From positions 1 to 64,000 of the forward strand of contig DVIV01000059.1 in NCBI GenBank assembly GCA_018710985.1: DNA of 64,000 bases, given 5' to 3'. Shown here piece after piece: positions 8,501 to 17,900 of the stretch. The DNA is from Candidatus Limiplasma pullicola (GTDB taxonomy: Bacteria; Bacillota; Clostridia; Christensenellales; Aristaeellaceae). Under the pieces are notes generated by a model, which was given only the letters and a program-made list of their open reading frames with translations, made no database searches and had not been told where the DNA came from. The position numbers were made by a program, and so were the translations under genes. Numbering within the stretch: the stretch's first letter is position 1; each line of letters starts with the position of its first letter.

Positions 8501-11500
8501 GTGGCAAACACAAATTGCAGCCTGCCGCCGGGCGGCAGCACAAACTGGCCCCGCAGGCTCAGGCAGGGTTCGATGACATCGCCCAGCGTATCCGCGATAG
8601 CGCTGATGGGCATTTCCAGCGCGCGCGGCGCGTATACCGTGCGCCCGCGTCCCAGGAAGGCGGCGCGGTCGGTCTGCACGCGCAGCAGGGTCAGGCTGGC
8701 GTCAGTGGCCATCAGATGCCACAGGCGGCGGCCTTCTTCGGACGGGCCGCGGGGGCGGCGCATGGCGGCCACGCCGTATTTTCCAAGCCGGCCGGTGCGC
8801 AAAAACAGGTTCTGAAACGCCGGATGCGCCGCATCGTCACGCTGGGAGGCCAGGACGGGCTCCAGATAGCTGCACACCTCCATCATGCGTTCCATTCCGC
8901 TGTTGTTTTTCAGCGTCAGGCAGGCCAGCGCCGTACCGTCCAGGGGGTTGACAAACAGACGCAGCTGGCTTTCCACCTGAAAGCGCTCATGCGAAAATAC
9001 CGCCTGCGTCGTTTCAAAGCTGACCGACTGGGTGAGGCCGGGGTCCGTGACGTTCCAGTAAGCGCCGCTCTGCGAATCGCGCAGGTAGAAGCGCATGCCG
9101 CTGGGCAGGCGGCAGGTTTCTGAGAAACGGGTGAGCATCACGCCGTTGCGGCTGACAAAGCCGCCGCCCTGCGCGTCGATCATCCAGGTCGTCCCGGCGC
9201 CGTGCAGAAGATGCGCGTCGATGGGAAAGCGCAGGGGCTGCGCCGCACGCCTGGCCGCCGCGGCGGAGGGAGGCGTCTCGCGCGCCGTGCGCCGCAGCGG
9301 ATGGCGAATCAGTCCGCGGGCGCGGAACGCCTTTTCTTCCAGCAGGAGACGGTAGGCCTGCGCGCGGGGCAGGGAGGAGAACAGCCCCGCGATATAGCCT
9401 TCCTCCAGCACGTTGCACACCGCCAGCAAAATCATCCCCTGATGGTGCGCCATGTGGCTGCGCACGATGCGCATGGGCTGGCCGTCCGTGCGCGCGGGGG
9501 AAAAGTCGGCCGCTTCAAACATGCCCAGCGGCCCCTCCATTCCCAGCGACATGAGGCGCAGCAGGTTTTGAAACGAACCCTTCAAATCCACGGACAGGGC
9601 CAGAAAGGTGGCATAGGGCGTGATCACATCGCAGCGCTGATCCGGGTCCAGCGACAGGCGGGGCATGCCGAAGGCCTTATAGAGATAGTAGAGATTGGGG
9701 TCAAAGGCGTAGTAGCCGCTTTCGCTCACGCCGAATACGCCGCCGCGGCGCCAGTGCTTCTGGACCCTCACGGCGGCGCGGTACACGCCGTCCAGCAGCG
9801 TTCCGTGCACCGCAGGCTGAAAAAGCAGCGGCATGAGGTATTCAAACATGGTGCCGTTGGAACTGATGAGCGCCTGCCCGCCGCCGGGCACGCGCGTGTA
9901 GAGCCGCCCCAGCCGGTACCAGTGCCTGACCGGAACCTGCCCCAGCATGATGGCGACAAAGCTGAGTAGCCGGGATTCGCTGGCCAGCAGGTCATAATGC
10001 CCGGCGGAGGGTGACTCCTGCGCCGGATGCACCCCGATGCGGAACAGGTCCGCCTCGGCGTCAAACAGGGCGGAAAACCGCATGCCTTCCGCCAGCGCGT
10101 CCATGCGCGCGGCCAGGCTGTGGTAGCATGCGCTGAGGTGGGGCAGCAGCACGCGGACCCCCTGTGCGCAGGTCAGCAGACAGGCCGCCAGATTTCCGCT
10201 GTCTACCGAGGAGATGAACGGCGGCTCCAGCGGTTCCAGCGTGCGCGTGTCATACCAGTTGTAGAGATGCCCCTGCCATTTGGGCAGCGCCTCCAGCGTG
10301 GCAACGGTCTGTTCCATGCGGCCTGCCATCTCGTCCGGCGACAAAAGGCGCAGCCGCTCCGCCGCAGCCAGCGCGCACAGGTACAGGCCGATGTTGGTGG
10401 GCGATGTGCGATGGGACACGCCCTTGTTGGGCTCGATCTGCACGTTGTCGGGCGGGAGGGCGTGGTCCGCATCGGTGATGGCGGTTTCGAAGAAGGTGAG
10501 CGTTCCCCTGGCTACGCGCGTGAGTACCTCCCGCATATAGCCGGTAGGGCGCGGCGACTTTCCGGCGGGTTGCTCCAGGTAGGGCAGGGCAAAGGGAAAG
10601 GCGGCCCACAGCGCGCCAACGGCAAGTCCCGCCCACGTGCCGCCCGGCAGCAGCGAAAGCCCCGCTACCGCCGCGCCCGTGAGCATGCTCAAATAGAAAA
10701 ACAGCATGGGCGGCTTGTCCGAAGGGCGGGACAGCTGGGCTGCCGTGGTCCATGCCAGCAGATGGCGGCGGCTGAACCACAGGCGGTACAACGTGCGTGC
10801 GATGGCGTCGGCCTGCATGCCCGCCTCGCACGGCAAAAGGGCCAGCCGCGTCACAAGCGGCGCCAGGCCGCGCAGGCCGGCCGGAAGCACATAGGGGAGC
10901 TCGGGCAGCACAAGCGCGCAAAGCACAAGCCAGGGCCGTCCTGCGGCTGCGGCATAGGCGATCAGCGCTATGCGCAGGGGTGCGACCAGGCTGCGCAAAA
11001 GATTGTGGCGAATTTTCCGGCGGGCCACCGCGTCCAGCGTGCGGCGGGGCGGGCGCCATTGCGAAGGAAAGAGCGGAAATACGTAGGGCAATAATTGCCA
11101 GTCCCCGCGCGTCCAGCGGTGCAGACGGTAGAGAAAGCCCTTGAGCGTCCTGGGGTTGCCGTCGTAGAGGGCGATGTCGCTGGCCATGGCGCAGCCGGCC
11201 AGCTCGCCTTCCAGCAGATCATGGCTGAGCACGCAGCCGGGAATGATGCTGTGTTCGGTGGCGTCCAGAAAGGGCGCGGGATCAATGATGCCCTTGCCCA
11301 TAAAGGTGCCGCGCCGGTAAAGATCCTGCGAGAGGTCGGGCGCGAGGGCGTTGTAGGGGTCCGCGCCGCCGCGTCCCCCCAGCAGCAGGGAAAGGCGGCT
11401 GCCCACCGTATGCGCGGCGATTTCCATGCGCGGCTGCAATACGCTGACGCCGCGCATACGCCCCTGCACCTTCTCCCGCCGCTGCAGGGGATGCAGCATG

Positions 11501-13314
11501 CCGCCCACCAGCCTCAGCGCACTGCCTGGCGGCAGGATGGTGTCGCTGTCCAAAGTGATGACGTAGCGGTAGCGTCCCTTGAGGCTTTCCAGCGGCAGGG
11601 AGGCATAGGCGAAGGAATCCTCCACAGGCCGCCCGTCAATGAGCCGCAGCAGCGTTTCCAGGCTGCCGCGCTTGCGTTCCCGGCTCATGTAAAGATGGTC
11701 GTGGGTGGAGAAAACGCGCTCGCGCTGCAGGTAGAAAAACGGATGGCCGGTATCCTCGCACAGGGCGCGCACCGCGGCCGACGCGGCGGCCACGATATCG
11801 CCGTCGCCGGAGAGCGTGCCGGTCAGGCTGTCCTGAAAGTCGCCCAGAAGCAAAAAGTGCAAATGCGGGTCCGGGTTCGCCTGATGTAGCACCGAGAGAT
11901 GCTTCACCATGGAAATGGCGTGTGCCGCGTCCATGAGCATGGTGGGGCATACCACCAGCGTCTGCGTGGAGGCATCCAGCTGATCCACCTGCATGCGGGG
12001 CACCATGCGCGGGCGCAGCCGCCGCAGCAGGACCACAGCCGCGGCCCGCTGTGCCGCGCAGAAAAACACGACCGCAAACAGCGGCCAGACCGGCCACGGC
12101 AGCCCCAGCGCCCAGGCGGCGGCCAGCAGCGCGGCCAGCGCCGCCCAGCCGCTCAGCCGAAGGAGGCCCGCAGCCAGGGCGGGGGAATGCGACTTTGCGC
12201 GGGGCGCCTGCAGATAGCGCAGAAGCTGGCGCAGTCCGTCGTCCAGAAGATAGTAGCCCACATGGCCGCGAACGCCCTCGCCGCCTCCCTGCGCCAGCGA
12301 TAACGCCCCGGCGCATACGGACAGCTCCGGCCGCCCGGTGCGCTCCGCGATTCGGGAAACCTGGCCACGGTAATAAGCCCGGCTTTCCTGGTCCATGCCG
12401 CAGTAGACGCGGTCGGCGCAGAGCGAGGCGTGCACGGCGCTGAGCCCTTCCAGCACGCGCTGCCAGGGCATGCGGCCGATGGCGCGCAGCGAGGTGACGG
12501 CATTGCTGACCCACAGGCAGCTTTCCGCCTGGTGGGCGTGCTCCGATTCCGCCAGCCCGTCGGCGGAAAGGCCATGCTGGTCGAAGTAGCGGTCCAGCCA
12601 CAGCGCGCGGCCGGCCTCCTCGCCGGCGCGGACCTGGGAGAGCAGCTGCTCCAGAAAGGCGGATTCATGCTCGTTGCGCTTGAACAGGCGCTGGGCCTGC
12701 CGCTCGCGCCCATGGCGAAGCAGGCGGTCCATCCGCACGGCGCACAGGCGGGCTTTCTGTTCGTGCACGCATTGCCCGGCCAGGGCGCAGATCAGCTCCA
12801 GCAAAGTCAGCCGAAGCGCCAGGGGCAGGCAGTCCGTTTCCTCAACGGTGAAGGGGGTCACGCTTTGCCAGGCGTCCACGGCGCGTTCCAGACGGGCGCG
12901 ATCAAAAGCCGCCGTGCTGTGCCCCATCACTTCACGGGCAAACAGGATGACCCGCGGCACACCCGACGAGCAGCGGGGCAGGCGGGGCGTCCCCTCCAGC
13001 GCCAGGCGAAGGGAGGCGATCTCCTCCTGCAAAAAGCGGCCGTTGTCACAAAGCCAGCGCGCGGCCGGCAAAAGGTCCTGCGTGGGGAGCGCGTTCAAAA
13101 AACGCACCGACCGCTCCAGCGAGCCAAGCAATCCGCGCGGCATGCGGATGCGCGTGCGGCCGCGCCCCTCCGTTTCCGCCGCGAGGGCCTTGAGATGGGC
13201 GGGCAACGCGTCGTCCAGGGTTGCGTCCCGATAGGCGCGGGGCGCGGGCCGGTGCGTTCCCCATGCCAGCAAAAACAGAATCGCCAGTCCGGCCGCCGAT
13301 ATGATCCAATGCAT
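5509..13314 (-). CDS. Giant cyclic beta-glucan synthase-like protein (GT84 + glycoamylase-like + GH94)
   Basis: A 2601-residue multi-domain membrane protein laid out like NdvB/Cgs cyclic beta-1,2-glucan synthases. An N-terminal hydrophobic anchor (1-20) leads to further membrane segments near 390-430, then a glycosyltransferase domain with DSDT near residue 589 and an RLHRWTRGDW block (QxxRW-like). More membrane helices follow (about 790-960), then a glycoamylase-like region (about 990-1400, VSHRTSPTNIG) and a C-terminal GH94 phosphorylase-like module with GGGDWNDGMN near residue 2293, which carries the family's catalytic aspartate. In known enzymes the GT84 domain polymerises UDP-glucose and the GH94 module sets chain length. 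ATG with a GGAGGT site. Product linkage and whether it is exported cannot be told here. No partner transporter is adjacent. Confidence 0.85.
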   Translation of the reverse strand: MHWIISAAGLAILFLLAWGTHRPAPRAYRDATLDDALPAHLKALAAETEGRGRTRIRMPRGLLGSLERSVRFLNALPTQDLLPAARWLCDNGRFLQEEIASLRLALEGTPRLPRCSSGVPRVILFAREVMGHSTAAFDRARLERAVDAWQSVTPFTVEETDCLPLALRLTLLELICALAGQCVHEQKARLCAVRMDRLLRHGRERQAQRLFKRNEHESAFLEQLLSQVRAGEEAGRALWLDRYFDQHGLSADGLAESEHAHQAESCLWVSNAVTSLRAIGRMPWQRVLEGLSAVHASLCADRVYCGMDQESRAYYRGQVSRIAERTGRPELSVCAGALSLAQGGGEGVRGHVGYYLLDDGLRQLLRYLQAPRAKSHSPALAAGLLRLSGWAALAALLAAAWALGLPWPVWPLFAVVFFCAAQRAAAVVLLRRLRPRMVPRMQVDQLDASTQTLVVCPTMLMDAAHAISMVKHLSVLHQANPDPHLHFLLLGDFQDSLTGTLSGDGDIVAAASAAVRALCEDTGHPFFYLQRERVFSTHDHLYMSRERKRGSLETLLRLIDGRPVEDSFAYASLPLESLKGRYRYVITLDSDTILPPGSALRLVGGMLHPLQRREKVQGRMRGVSVLQPRMEIAAHTVGSRLSLLLGGRGGADPYNALAPDLSQDLYRRGTFMGKGIIDPAPFLDATEHSIIPGCVLSHDLLEGELAGCAMASDIALYDGNPRTLKGFLYRLHRWTRGDWQLLPYVFPLFPSQWRPPRRTLDAVARRKIRHNLLRSLVAPLRIALIAYAAAAGRPWLVLCALVLPELPYVLPAGLRGLAPLVTRLALLPCEAGMQADAIARTLYRLWFSRRHLLAWTTAAQLSRPSDKPPMLFFYLSMLTGAAVAGLSLLPGGTWAGLAVGALWAAFPFALPYLEQPAGKSPRPTGYMREVLTRVARGTLTFFETAITDADHALPPDNVQIEPNKGVSHRTSPTNIGLYLCALAAAERLRLLSPDEMAGRMEQTVATLEALPKWQGHLYNWYDTRTLEPLEPPFISSVDSGNLAACLLTCAQGVRVLLPHLSACYHSLAARMDALAEGMRFSALFDAEADLFRIGVHPAQESPSAGHYDLLASESRLLSFVAIMLGQVPVRHWYRLGRLYTRVPGGGQALISSNGTMFEYLMPLLFQPAVHGTLLDGVYRAAVRVQKHWRRGGVFGVSESGYYAFDPNLYYLYKAFGMPRLSLDPDQRCDVITPYATFLALSVDLKGSFQNLLRLMSLGMEGPLGMFEAADFSPARTDGQPMRIVRSHMAHHQGMILLAVCNVLEEGYIAGLFSSLPRAQAYRLLLEEKAFRARGLIRHPLRRTARETPPSAAAARRAAQPLRFPIDAHLLHGAGTTWMIDAQGGGFVSRNGVMLTRFSETCRLPSGMRFYLRDSQSGAYWNVTDPGLTQSVSFETTQAVFSHERFQVESQLRLFVNPLDGTALACLTLKNNSGMERMMEVCSYLEPVLASQRDDAAHPAFQNLFLRTGRLGKYGVAAMRRPRGPSEEGRRLWHLMATDASLTLLRVQTDRAAFLGRGRTVYAPRALEMPISAIADTLGDVIEPCLSLRGQFVLPPGGRLQFVFATLLPGESDAPGAFLERYGQVDGALRAYGPALTRGLVTARYLGLSAGMLDGVSRLVGPLCYTGQPAQLRYAAENSLPLSALWSMGISGDLPILLLECREGKDLSLVQLLLRAHAWYRMHGLWVDLVLAVTQPSGYDHPLRERLSALAQSCHSHELIGRESGVHLFDSLTADQLGLLRAAARVVLSTDGGSLEEQLHALEVSMRVRPLYTCRPSAEWKPLLPEADAMLFDNGYGGFTRDGGNYRITLPAGRQTPAPWCNPLCSEHFGTLAGESGLLFTYAGNSHSGRLTRWPNDGVTPRGEENFFLRDDAHRLLWSLTRQPMGHNMPVHVTHAPGETVYECSCYGVYCRMSCFTDGEAAIGARVIQLRNEDRAARTLTLMHTCIFSPGTQASAAQLTALSRAEGGILAQNPCMEGVAGLFGIDPPPSLSTTMSSGVFQGLWGVAPAALCGGENLPSDFGDTAVLCYEVRLRPGETRTITTTLAHAAGAEALLHALAGFARDGATLRLHAVRQQWEERLNVLRFDLPDPAMALMLGRWLPYQVQASRLWMRAGFYQAGGALGFRDQLQDMLSLLHTRPDAVRAHLVECAAHQFEEGDVQHWWHPPRYGVRTRISDDKLFLPYVTALYVQVTGDTAVLSEEAPYLRGEPLADTENERLFVPEVSEISEPLRLHCLRAIDHVACGAHGLPLMGGGDWNDGMNRVGGENGESVWLGMFLCEVLRLFAPLCEPPETQRLLERREALLTALDRYAWDGGWYLRAWYDDGSRLGSAANEECRIDLLPQAWGVLCGVSRDRCALAMDNAWRMLYEPDVGLMKLFTPPFQGQEQPGYIAAYLPGVRENGGQYTHAACWAVAALHQLGQDGRAWELASALLPIRHAATRQLALRYRVEPYALAADVYANPQQRGRGGWTWYTGSAGWLQYVVLTQLLGFQKTGSVLRFRPVAPAGWDDLRVTYRFGTATYHLHASRDCPFPTADGEQLRDGRLILTDDGRIHEATFPLR

Positions 13315-13404
13315 CAGGCAAACCTCCGCTATTGTGTACGGAGGGTAGTGTGTGCAGAGGATGGCAAACTGATGTATTCCGGCGGAGCGCTTTGCGCGGG
13401 AAGT

Positions 13405-13440
13405 GCCTGATACGGACCGGAGATGCGGTCCGCATCAGGC
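13405..13440 (-). terminator. Stem-loop after gltD, possible weak terminator or processing hairpin
   Basis: On the minus strand a 14-bp stem (GCCTGAT and CGGACC blocks joined by a G-U pair, 8-nt loop) lies 11 bases past the gltD stop. No T tract follows, so it may stabilise the gltBD message end instead of ending transcription, leaving read-through into the glucan synthase gene possible. Confidence 0.45.
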
Positions 13441-13451
13441 GCAAAACGGGA

Positions 13452-14915
13452 CTACAGCGCCATCAGATACGCATGGCACGCACGCGCGGCGCGCTGCCCC
13501 TCATCGATGGCCCGCACCACGAGGCTCTGGCCGATATGCATGTCGCCCGCGGCAAATACGCCGCGCCGCACGGTCATGAAGTTGTCGGCCAGCACGTTCC
13601 CGCGCGCGTCCTGAGTGAGGCCGTAGGCCTGAAGAAGCGTATCCTCCGGACCGGTGAAGCCCATGGCGATGAGCACCAGGTCGGCCGGCCACCGCTTCGA
13701 GGCTCCTGCCTGCGCCTGCGCCGTCATGCGGCCGTCCGCGCCCTTGACCCAGCGCACCTCTTCGGTACACACGGCGCACACGCCGCGCTCGTCGCGCAGG
13801 ATTTCGCGGGTTTGGGTCAGGTATTGCCGGGGGTCGCTTCCGAAGCGCGCGATGGCCTCCTGCTGGGCATAGTCCACCTTCAGCACGCGGGGATACTCCG
13901 GCCAGGGGTTTTGCGGCAGGCGCGCAAGGGGCGGGCGGGGCATGATCTCCAGCTGATGCACGCTGCGGCACCCCTGCCGCAGCGCCGTGCCCACGCAGTC
14001 GGTGCCGGTATCGCCGCCGCCGATGACGATGACATGCTTGCCGCGCGCGTCGAGCTCGTCGGGCAGGCCGTCGGAGCCGTCCAGCACGGCGCGCGTCGCG
14101 GCGGTGAGGTACTCCAGCGCAAAGGCCACCCCCGGCCCTTTGCGGCCCGGTACGTTCAGGTCGCGGGGCCTGCCGCTGCCCAGGCAGAGCACCACTGCGT
14201 CAAATTCGTCCAGCAGCGCCTCGGCGGGCATGTCTACGCCTACATGGCAGCCGGTGCGAAAGGCGATTCCCTCCGTGCGCATCAGCTCCACGCGCCGCAT
14301 GACCACGCGCTTGTCCAGCTTCATGTTGGGAATGCCGTAGGTGAGCAGGCCGCCCACGCGGTCGCTGCGCTCCAGCACCGTTACGCTGTGGCCGCATCGG
14401 TTGAGCCGGTCGGCGCAGGCCAGGCCCGCCGGGCCGCTGCCCACCACGGCCACCCGCCGGCCTGTGCGCAGCGTTGGGGGATGGGGCTGCATGGCTCCGA
14501 TGGCGAAGGCGTTTTCAATAATGCTCAGCTCGTTTTGACGGATGGTGATCTGCGGCTGGTGAATACCGCAGGTGCACGCGCCCTCGCACGGCGCGGGACA
14601 GACCCGACCGGTAAACTCCGGAAAGCTGTTAGTCAGCAGCAGGCGCTGCGCGGCCGCTTCCCATTCGCCCCGGTAGAGCAGGTCGTTCCATTCGGGAATC
14701 AGGTTGCCCAGCGGACAGCCGGAGGGCAGACCTCCCATCATCAGCCCGCTGTGGCAGAAGGGTACGGCGCAGCCCATGCAGCGCGCCGCCTGCCTGCGCT
14801 CCTCCTCCTCGGGAAGCAGGCCGTGAATCTCATTCCAGTCGTTCAGGCGTTCCAACGGGTCGCGGTCCGGGGGCAGCTCGCGGCCATATTCCAGAAAACC
14901 AAACAGCTTGCCCAT
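13452..14915 (-). CDS. gltD: Glutamate synthase small subunit (GltD)
   Basis: Supplies electrons from NADPH to the large subunit through FAD and [4Fe-4S] clusters. The 487-residue product has the N-terminal cysteine motifs CMGCAVPFCHSG...GCPLG and CPAPCEGACTCG, an FAD-binding GSGPAGLACADRL Rossmann motif (about 145-160), an NADPH-binding GGGDTGTDC motif (about 285-295) and the terminal FAD contact FAAGDMHIGQSLV. Start 14915 has a GGAGGAGG ribosome site inside the end of gltB, only 2 bases separating the genes, so the two are translationally coupled. Confidence 0.95.
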   Translation of the reverse strand: MGKLFGFLEYGRELPPDRDPLERLNDWNEIHGLLPEEEERRQAARCMGCAVPFCHSGLMMGGLPSGCPLGNLIPEWNDLLYRGEWEAAAQRLLLTNSFPEFTGRVCPAPCEGACTCGIHQPQITIRQNELSIIENAFAIGAMQPHPPTLRTGRRVAVVGSGPAGLACADRLNRCGHSVTVLERSDRVGGLLTYGIPNMKLDKRVVMRRVELMRTEGIAFRTGCHVGVDMPAEALLDEFDAVVLCLGSGRPRDLNVPGRKGPGVAFALEYLTAATRAVLDGSDGLPDELDARGKHVIVIGGGDTGTDCVGTALRQGCRSVHQLEIMPRPPLARLPQNPWPEYPRVLKVDYAQQEAIARFGSDPRQYLTQTREILRDERGVCAVCTEEVRWVKGADGRMTAQAQAGASKRWPADLVLIAMGFTGPEDTLLQAYGLTQDARGNVLADNFMTVRRGVFAAGDMHIGQSLVVRAIDEGQRAARACHAYLMAL

Positions 14916-14917
14916 GT

Positions 14918-17900
14918 TCAAGCCTCCTCCTTCTCGCGCCGGGTCATCAGGCGTTTGTACTGCGCGGGAATGACCCGCACGAAGCGGCCCGCCGCCTCGC
15001 CCCATTCATCCAGCAGCCGCTGCCCCAGCGGGCTGTGGGTGCGGCACACGTGCTGTCCGATCCACTTTTTCAGCAACACGGCCTCCTCGGGGTCGCTGAC
15101 AGGCTCCAGAAGCACCATTTCGGGGTTGCAGCGCTCGGGGAAGGTGCCGTCGGGATCGTATACATAGGCGATGCCTCCGCTCATGCCGGCGGCAAAGTTG
15201 CGGCCAACCTGCCCCAGCACCACCACGCGGCCGCCGGTCATGTATTCGCAGCCGTGGTCGCCCAGCCCCTCCACCACGGCCAGCGCGCCGGAATTGCGCA
15301 CGCAGAAGCGCTCGCCCGCGATGCCGCAGACATAGCATTCGCCGCCGGTGGCGCCGTAGAGGGCCACGTTGCCCGCGATGACGTTTTCCTCCGGCCGGCC
15401 CGCCTGTTCTCTGGCAGGGCTTACGCACAGGATGCCGCCGGAAAGGCCCTTGCCCAGATAGTCGTTGCAGTCGCCCTCCAGCGCCAGCGTGACGCCGCGC
15501 GGCACAAACGCGCCGAAGCTCTGTCCCGCGCTGCCGCGGAAGGTGAAACGGATGGTATCGTCCGGCAGACCTGCCTCGCCATAGCGGGAGGTGACCTCGC
15601 TGCCCAGAATGGCGCCGGTGGCGCGGTCGGTGTTGTGAATGGCCAGCGCCGCCGTCACGGGACGTCCGCTGTCCAGCGCGGGACGGGCCAGCACGCACAG
15701 GGCGCTTTCGTCCAGCGTGGGACCCAGCGGGCGGGGAATGTCGCGGCCGCGGCGGCACGCCTGAGCATGCGACTGGGTGCAAAGGACGCTCAGGTCCAGG
15801 CTGTCATGCTTCCAGCAGCCGTCCGAGGGCTTGCGGATGAGCAGATCCGAACGGCCCACCATCTCGTCCAGCGTGCGGAACCCAAGCTCGGCCATGATTT
15901 CCCGGAGCTCCCGCGCGATGAAGCGCATGAAGCGGATCACATATTCCGGCTTGCCCTTGAAGCGGGCGCGCAGCTCCGGCTTCTGGGTCGCAATGCCCGC
16001 GGGACAGCTGTCCAGGTTGCACACGCGCATCATCACGCACCCCATGGTCACCAGCGGCGCGGTGGCAAAGCCGAATTCCTCGGCCCCAAGCAGCGCGGCC
16101 ACGGCCACGTCCCGCCCCGTCATGAGCTTGCCGTCGGTTTCCAGAATGACGCGGTCGCGCAGGCCGTTGAGCAGGAGCGTCTGCTGCGCTTCGGCAAGCC
16201 CCATCTCCCACGGCAGGCCCGCGTGGCGGATGGAGGAGCGGGGGCTGGCGCCGGTGCCGCCGTCGTAGCCGCTGATCAGAATCACGTCCGCGCCGCCCTT
16301 GGCCACGCCTGCGGCCACGGTGCCCACGCCCGCTTCCGCCACCAGCTTGACGCTGATGCGGGCCTTGCGGTTGGCGTTTTTCAGGTCGTAGATCAGTTCG
16401 GCCAGGTCCTCGATGGAGTAGATATCATGGTGCGGAGGCGGCGAGATCAGCCCCACGCCCGCCGTGGCGTGCCGCGTTTTGGCAATCCAGGGATAGACCT
16501 TTTCGCCGGGAAGCTGACCGCCCTCGCCGGGCTTTGCGCCCTGCGCCATTTTGATTTGCAGCTCCCTGGCATGGGTGAGATAGCTGCTGGTCACGCCGAA
16601 GCGTCCGCTGGCCACCTGCTTGATGGCGCTGGAGAGGTCGTCCCCGTTTGCGGAGGGCCGGTAGCGGTCCTCGTCCTCGCCGCCTTCACCGCTGTTGCTC
16701 TTGCCGCCCAGCCGGTTCATGGCGATGGCCAGGCACTCGTGCGCCTCCCTGCTCAGGGAGCCGTAGCTCATGGCGCCGGTCTTGAAGCGTTTGACGATCA
16801 CGTCCTCGCTTTCCACCTCGTCCAGAGGAACGGGCGGACGGTCGGAGCGCAGGTCCATCAGGCTGCGCAGGGTGGCCTTGCGCTCGCTGCCGTCCAGCCG
16901 GGCGGAATACTGGCGGAACAGGCCGTAGTCGTCGGTCCAAACAGCCTGCTGCAGCAGATGGATGGTTTCGGGGTTGTAGAGGTGATACTCCTCTTCCCGG
17001 CGCCACTGGAACTCGCCGCCGGGGGCCAGCGCAGCCTCGCCCTGCGGGTCGTGGAAGGCCGCGTCATGCCGTGCGGCATTTTCCCGCGCCACCCCGTCCA
17101 ACCCCATGCCGCCGATGCGGCTGACAGTTTCGGGGAAGAACTCGTCGATGAGCGCGCGGCTGAGGCCCACGGCCTCGAACAGCTGCGAGCCGCGGTAGCT
17201 CTGCACGGTAGAAATGCCCATCTTCGACATGGTTTTTACCACGCCCTTCACCGCCGCGTGCAGATAGCGCGATTGCGCTTCCTCCTCCGTAACGCCCGCA
17301 AGATGCCCTTCCTGCACCGCCTCCCGCACGGTGCGCAGCGCCAGATAGGGATGGATGGCGGTGGCGCCGTAGCCGATCAGCGCCGCAAAGTGGTGCACCG
17401 CCGTGGGCTCTCCGCTTTCCAGCACCAGGCTCATCTGCGTGCGGATGCCCCGGCGCAGGGTATGCGCCTGCACCCCGCTGACCGCCAGCAGCGAGGGAAT
17501 GGCCGCATGTTCCGCATCCACGCCGCGGTCGCTGAGGATGAAGAGGTTGAAGCCCTTTTCAAAGCTCTCGTCCAGCTGGCGGCAAATGCGGTCCATGGCG
17601 GCGCGCATCCCGGCTTCCCCCTGCTGCGCCTCATAGAGGATGGACAGCTTCATGGCGCGCAGGCCTTCGGTATCCAGCTGGCTGAGCCACGCCAGCTGAC
17701 CGTCCGTCATCAGGGGAGAGGCCAGGCGCAGCTGGCGGCAGCTCCGGGGCGAGGGAGAGAGCAGGTCGCCTTCGGGGCCGAGGTAGACCCGCGTGGAGGT
17801 GACGATTTCCTCACGGATGGCGTCGATGGGCGGATTGGTCACCTGGGCAAAGAGCTGGTGGAAGTAGGCAAAGAGCGGCTGCGGCCTGTCGGACAGGATG

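Noticed and set aside
6703-9123. 806-codon plus-strand frame inside the glucan synthase gene
   Set aside because: Antisense shadow; the opposite strand carries recognised glycosidase motifs throughout this interval.
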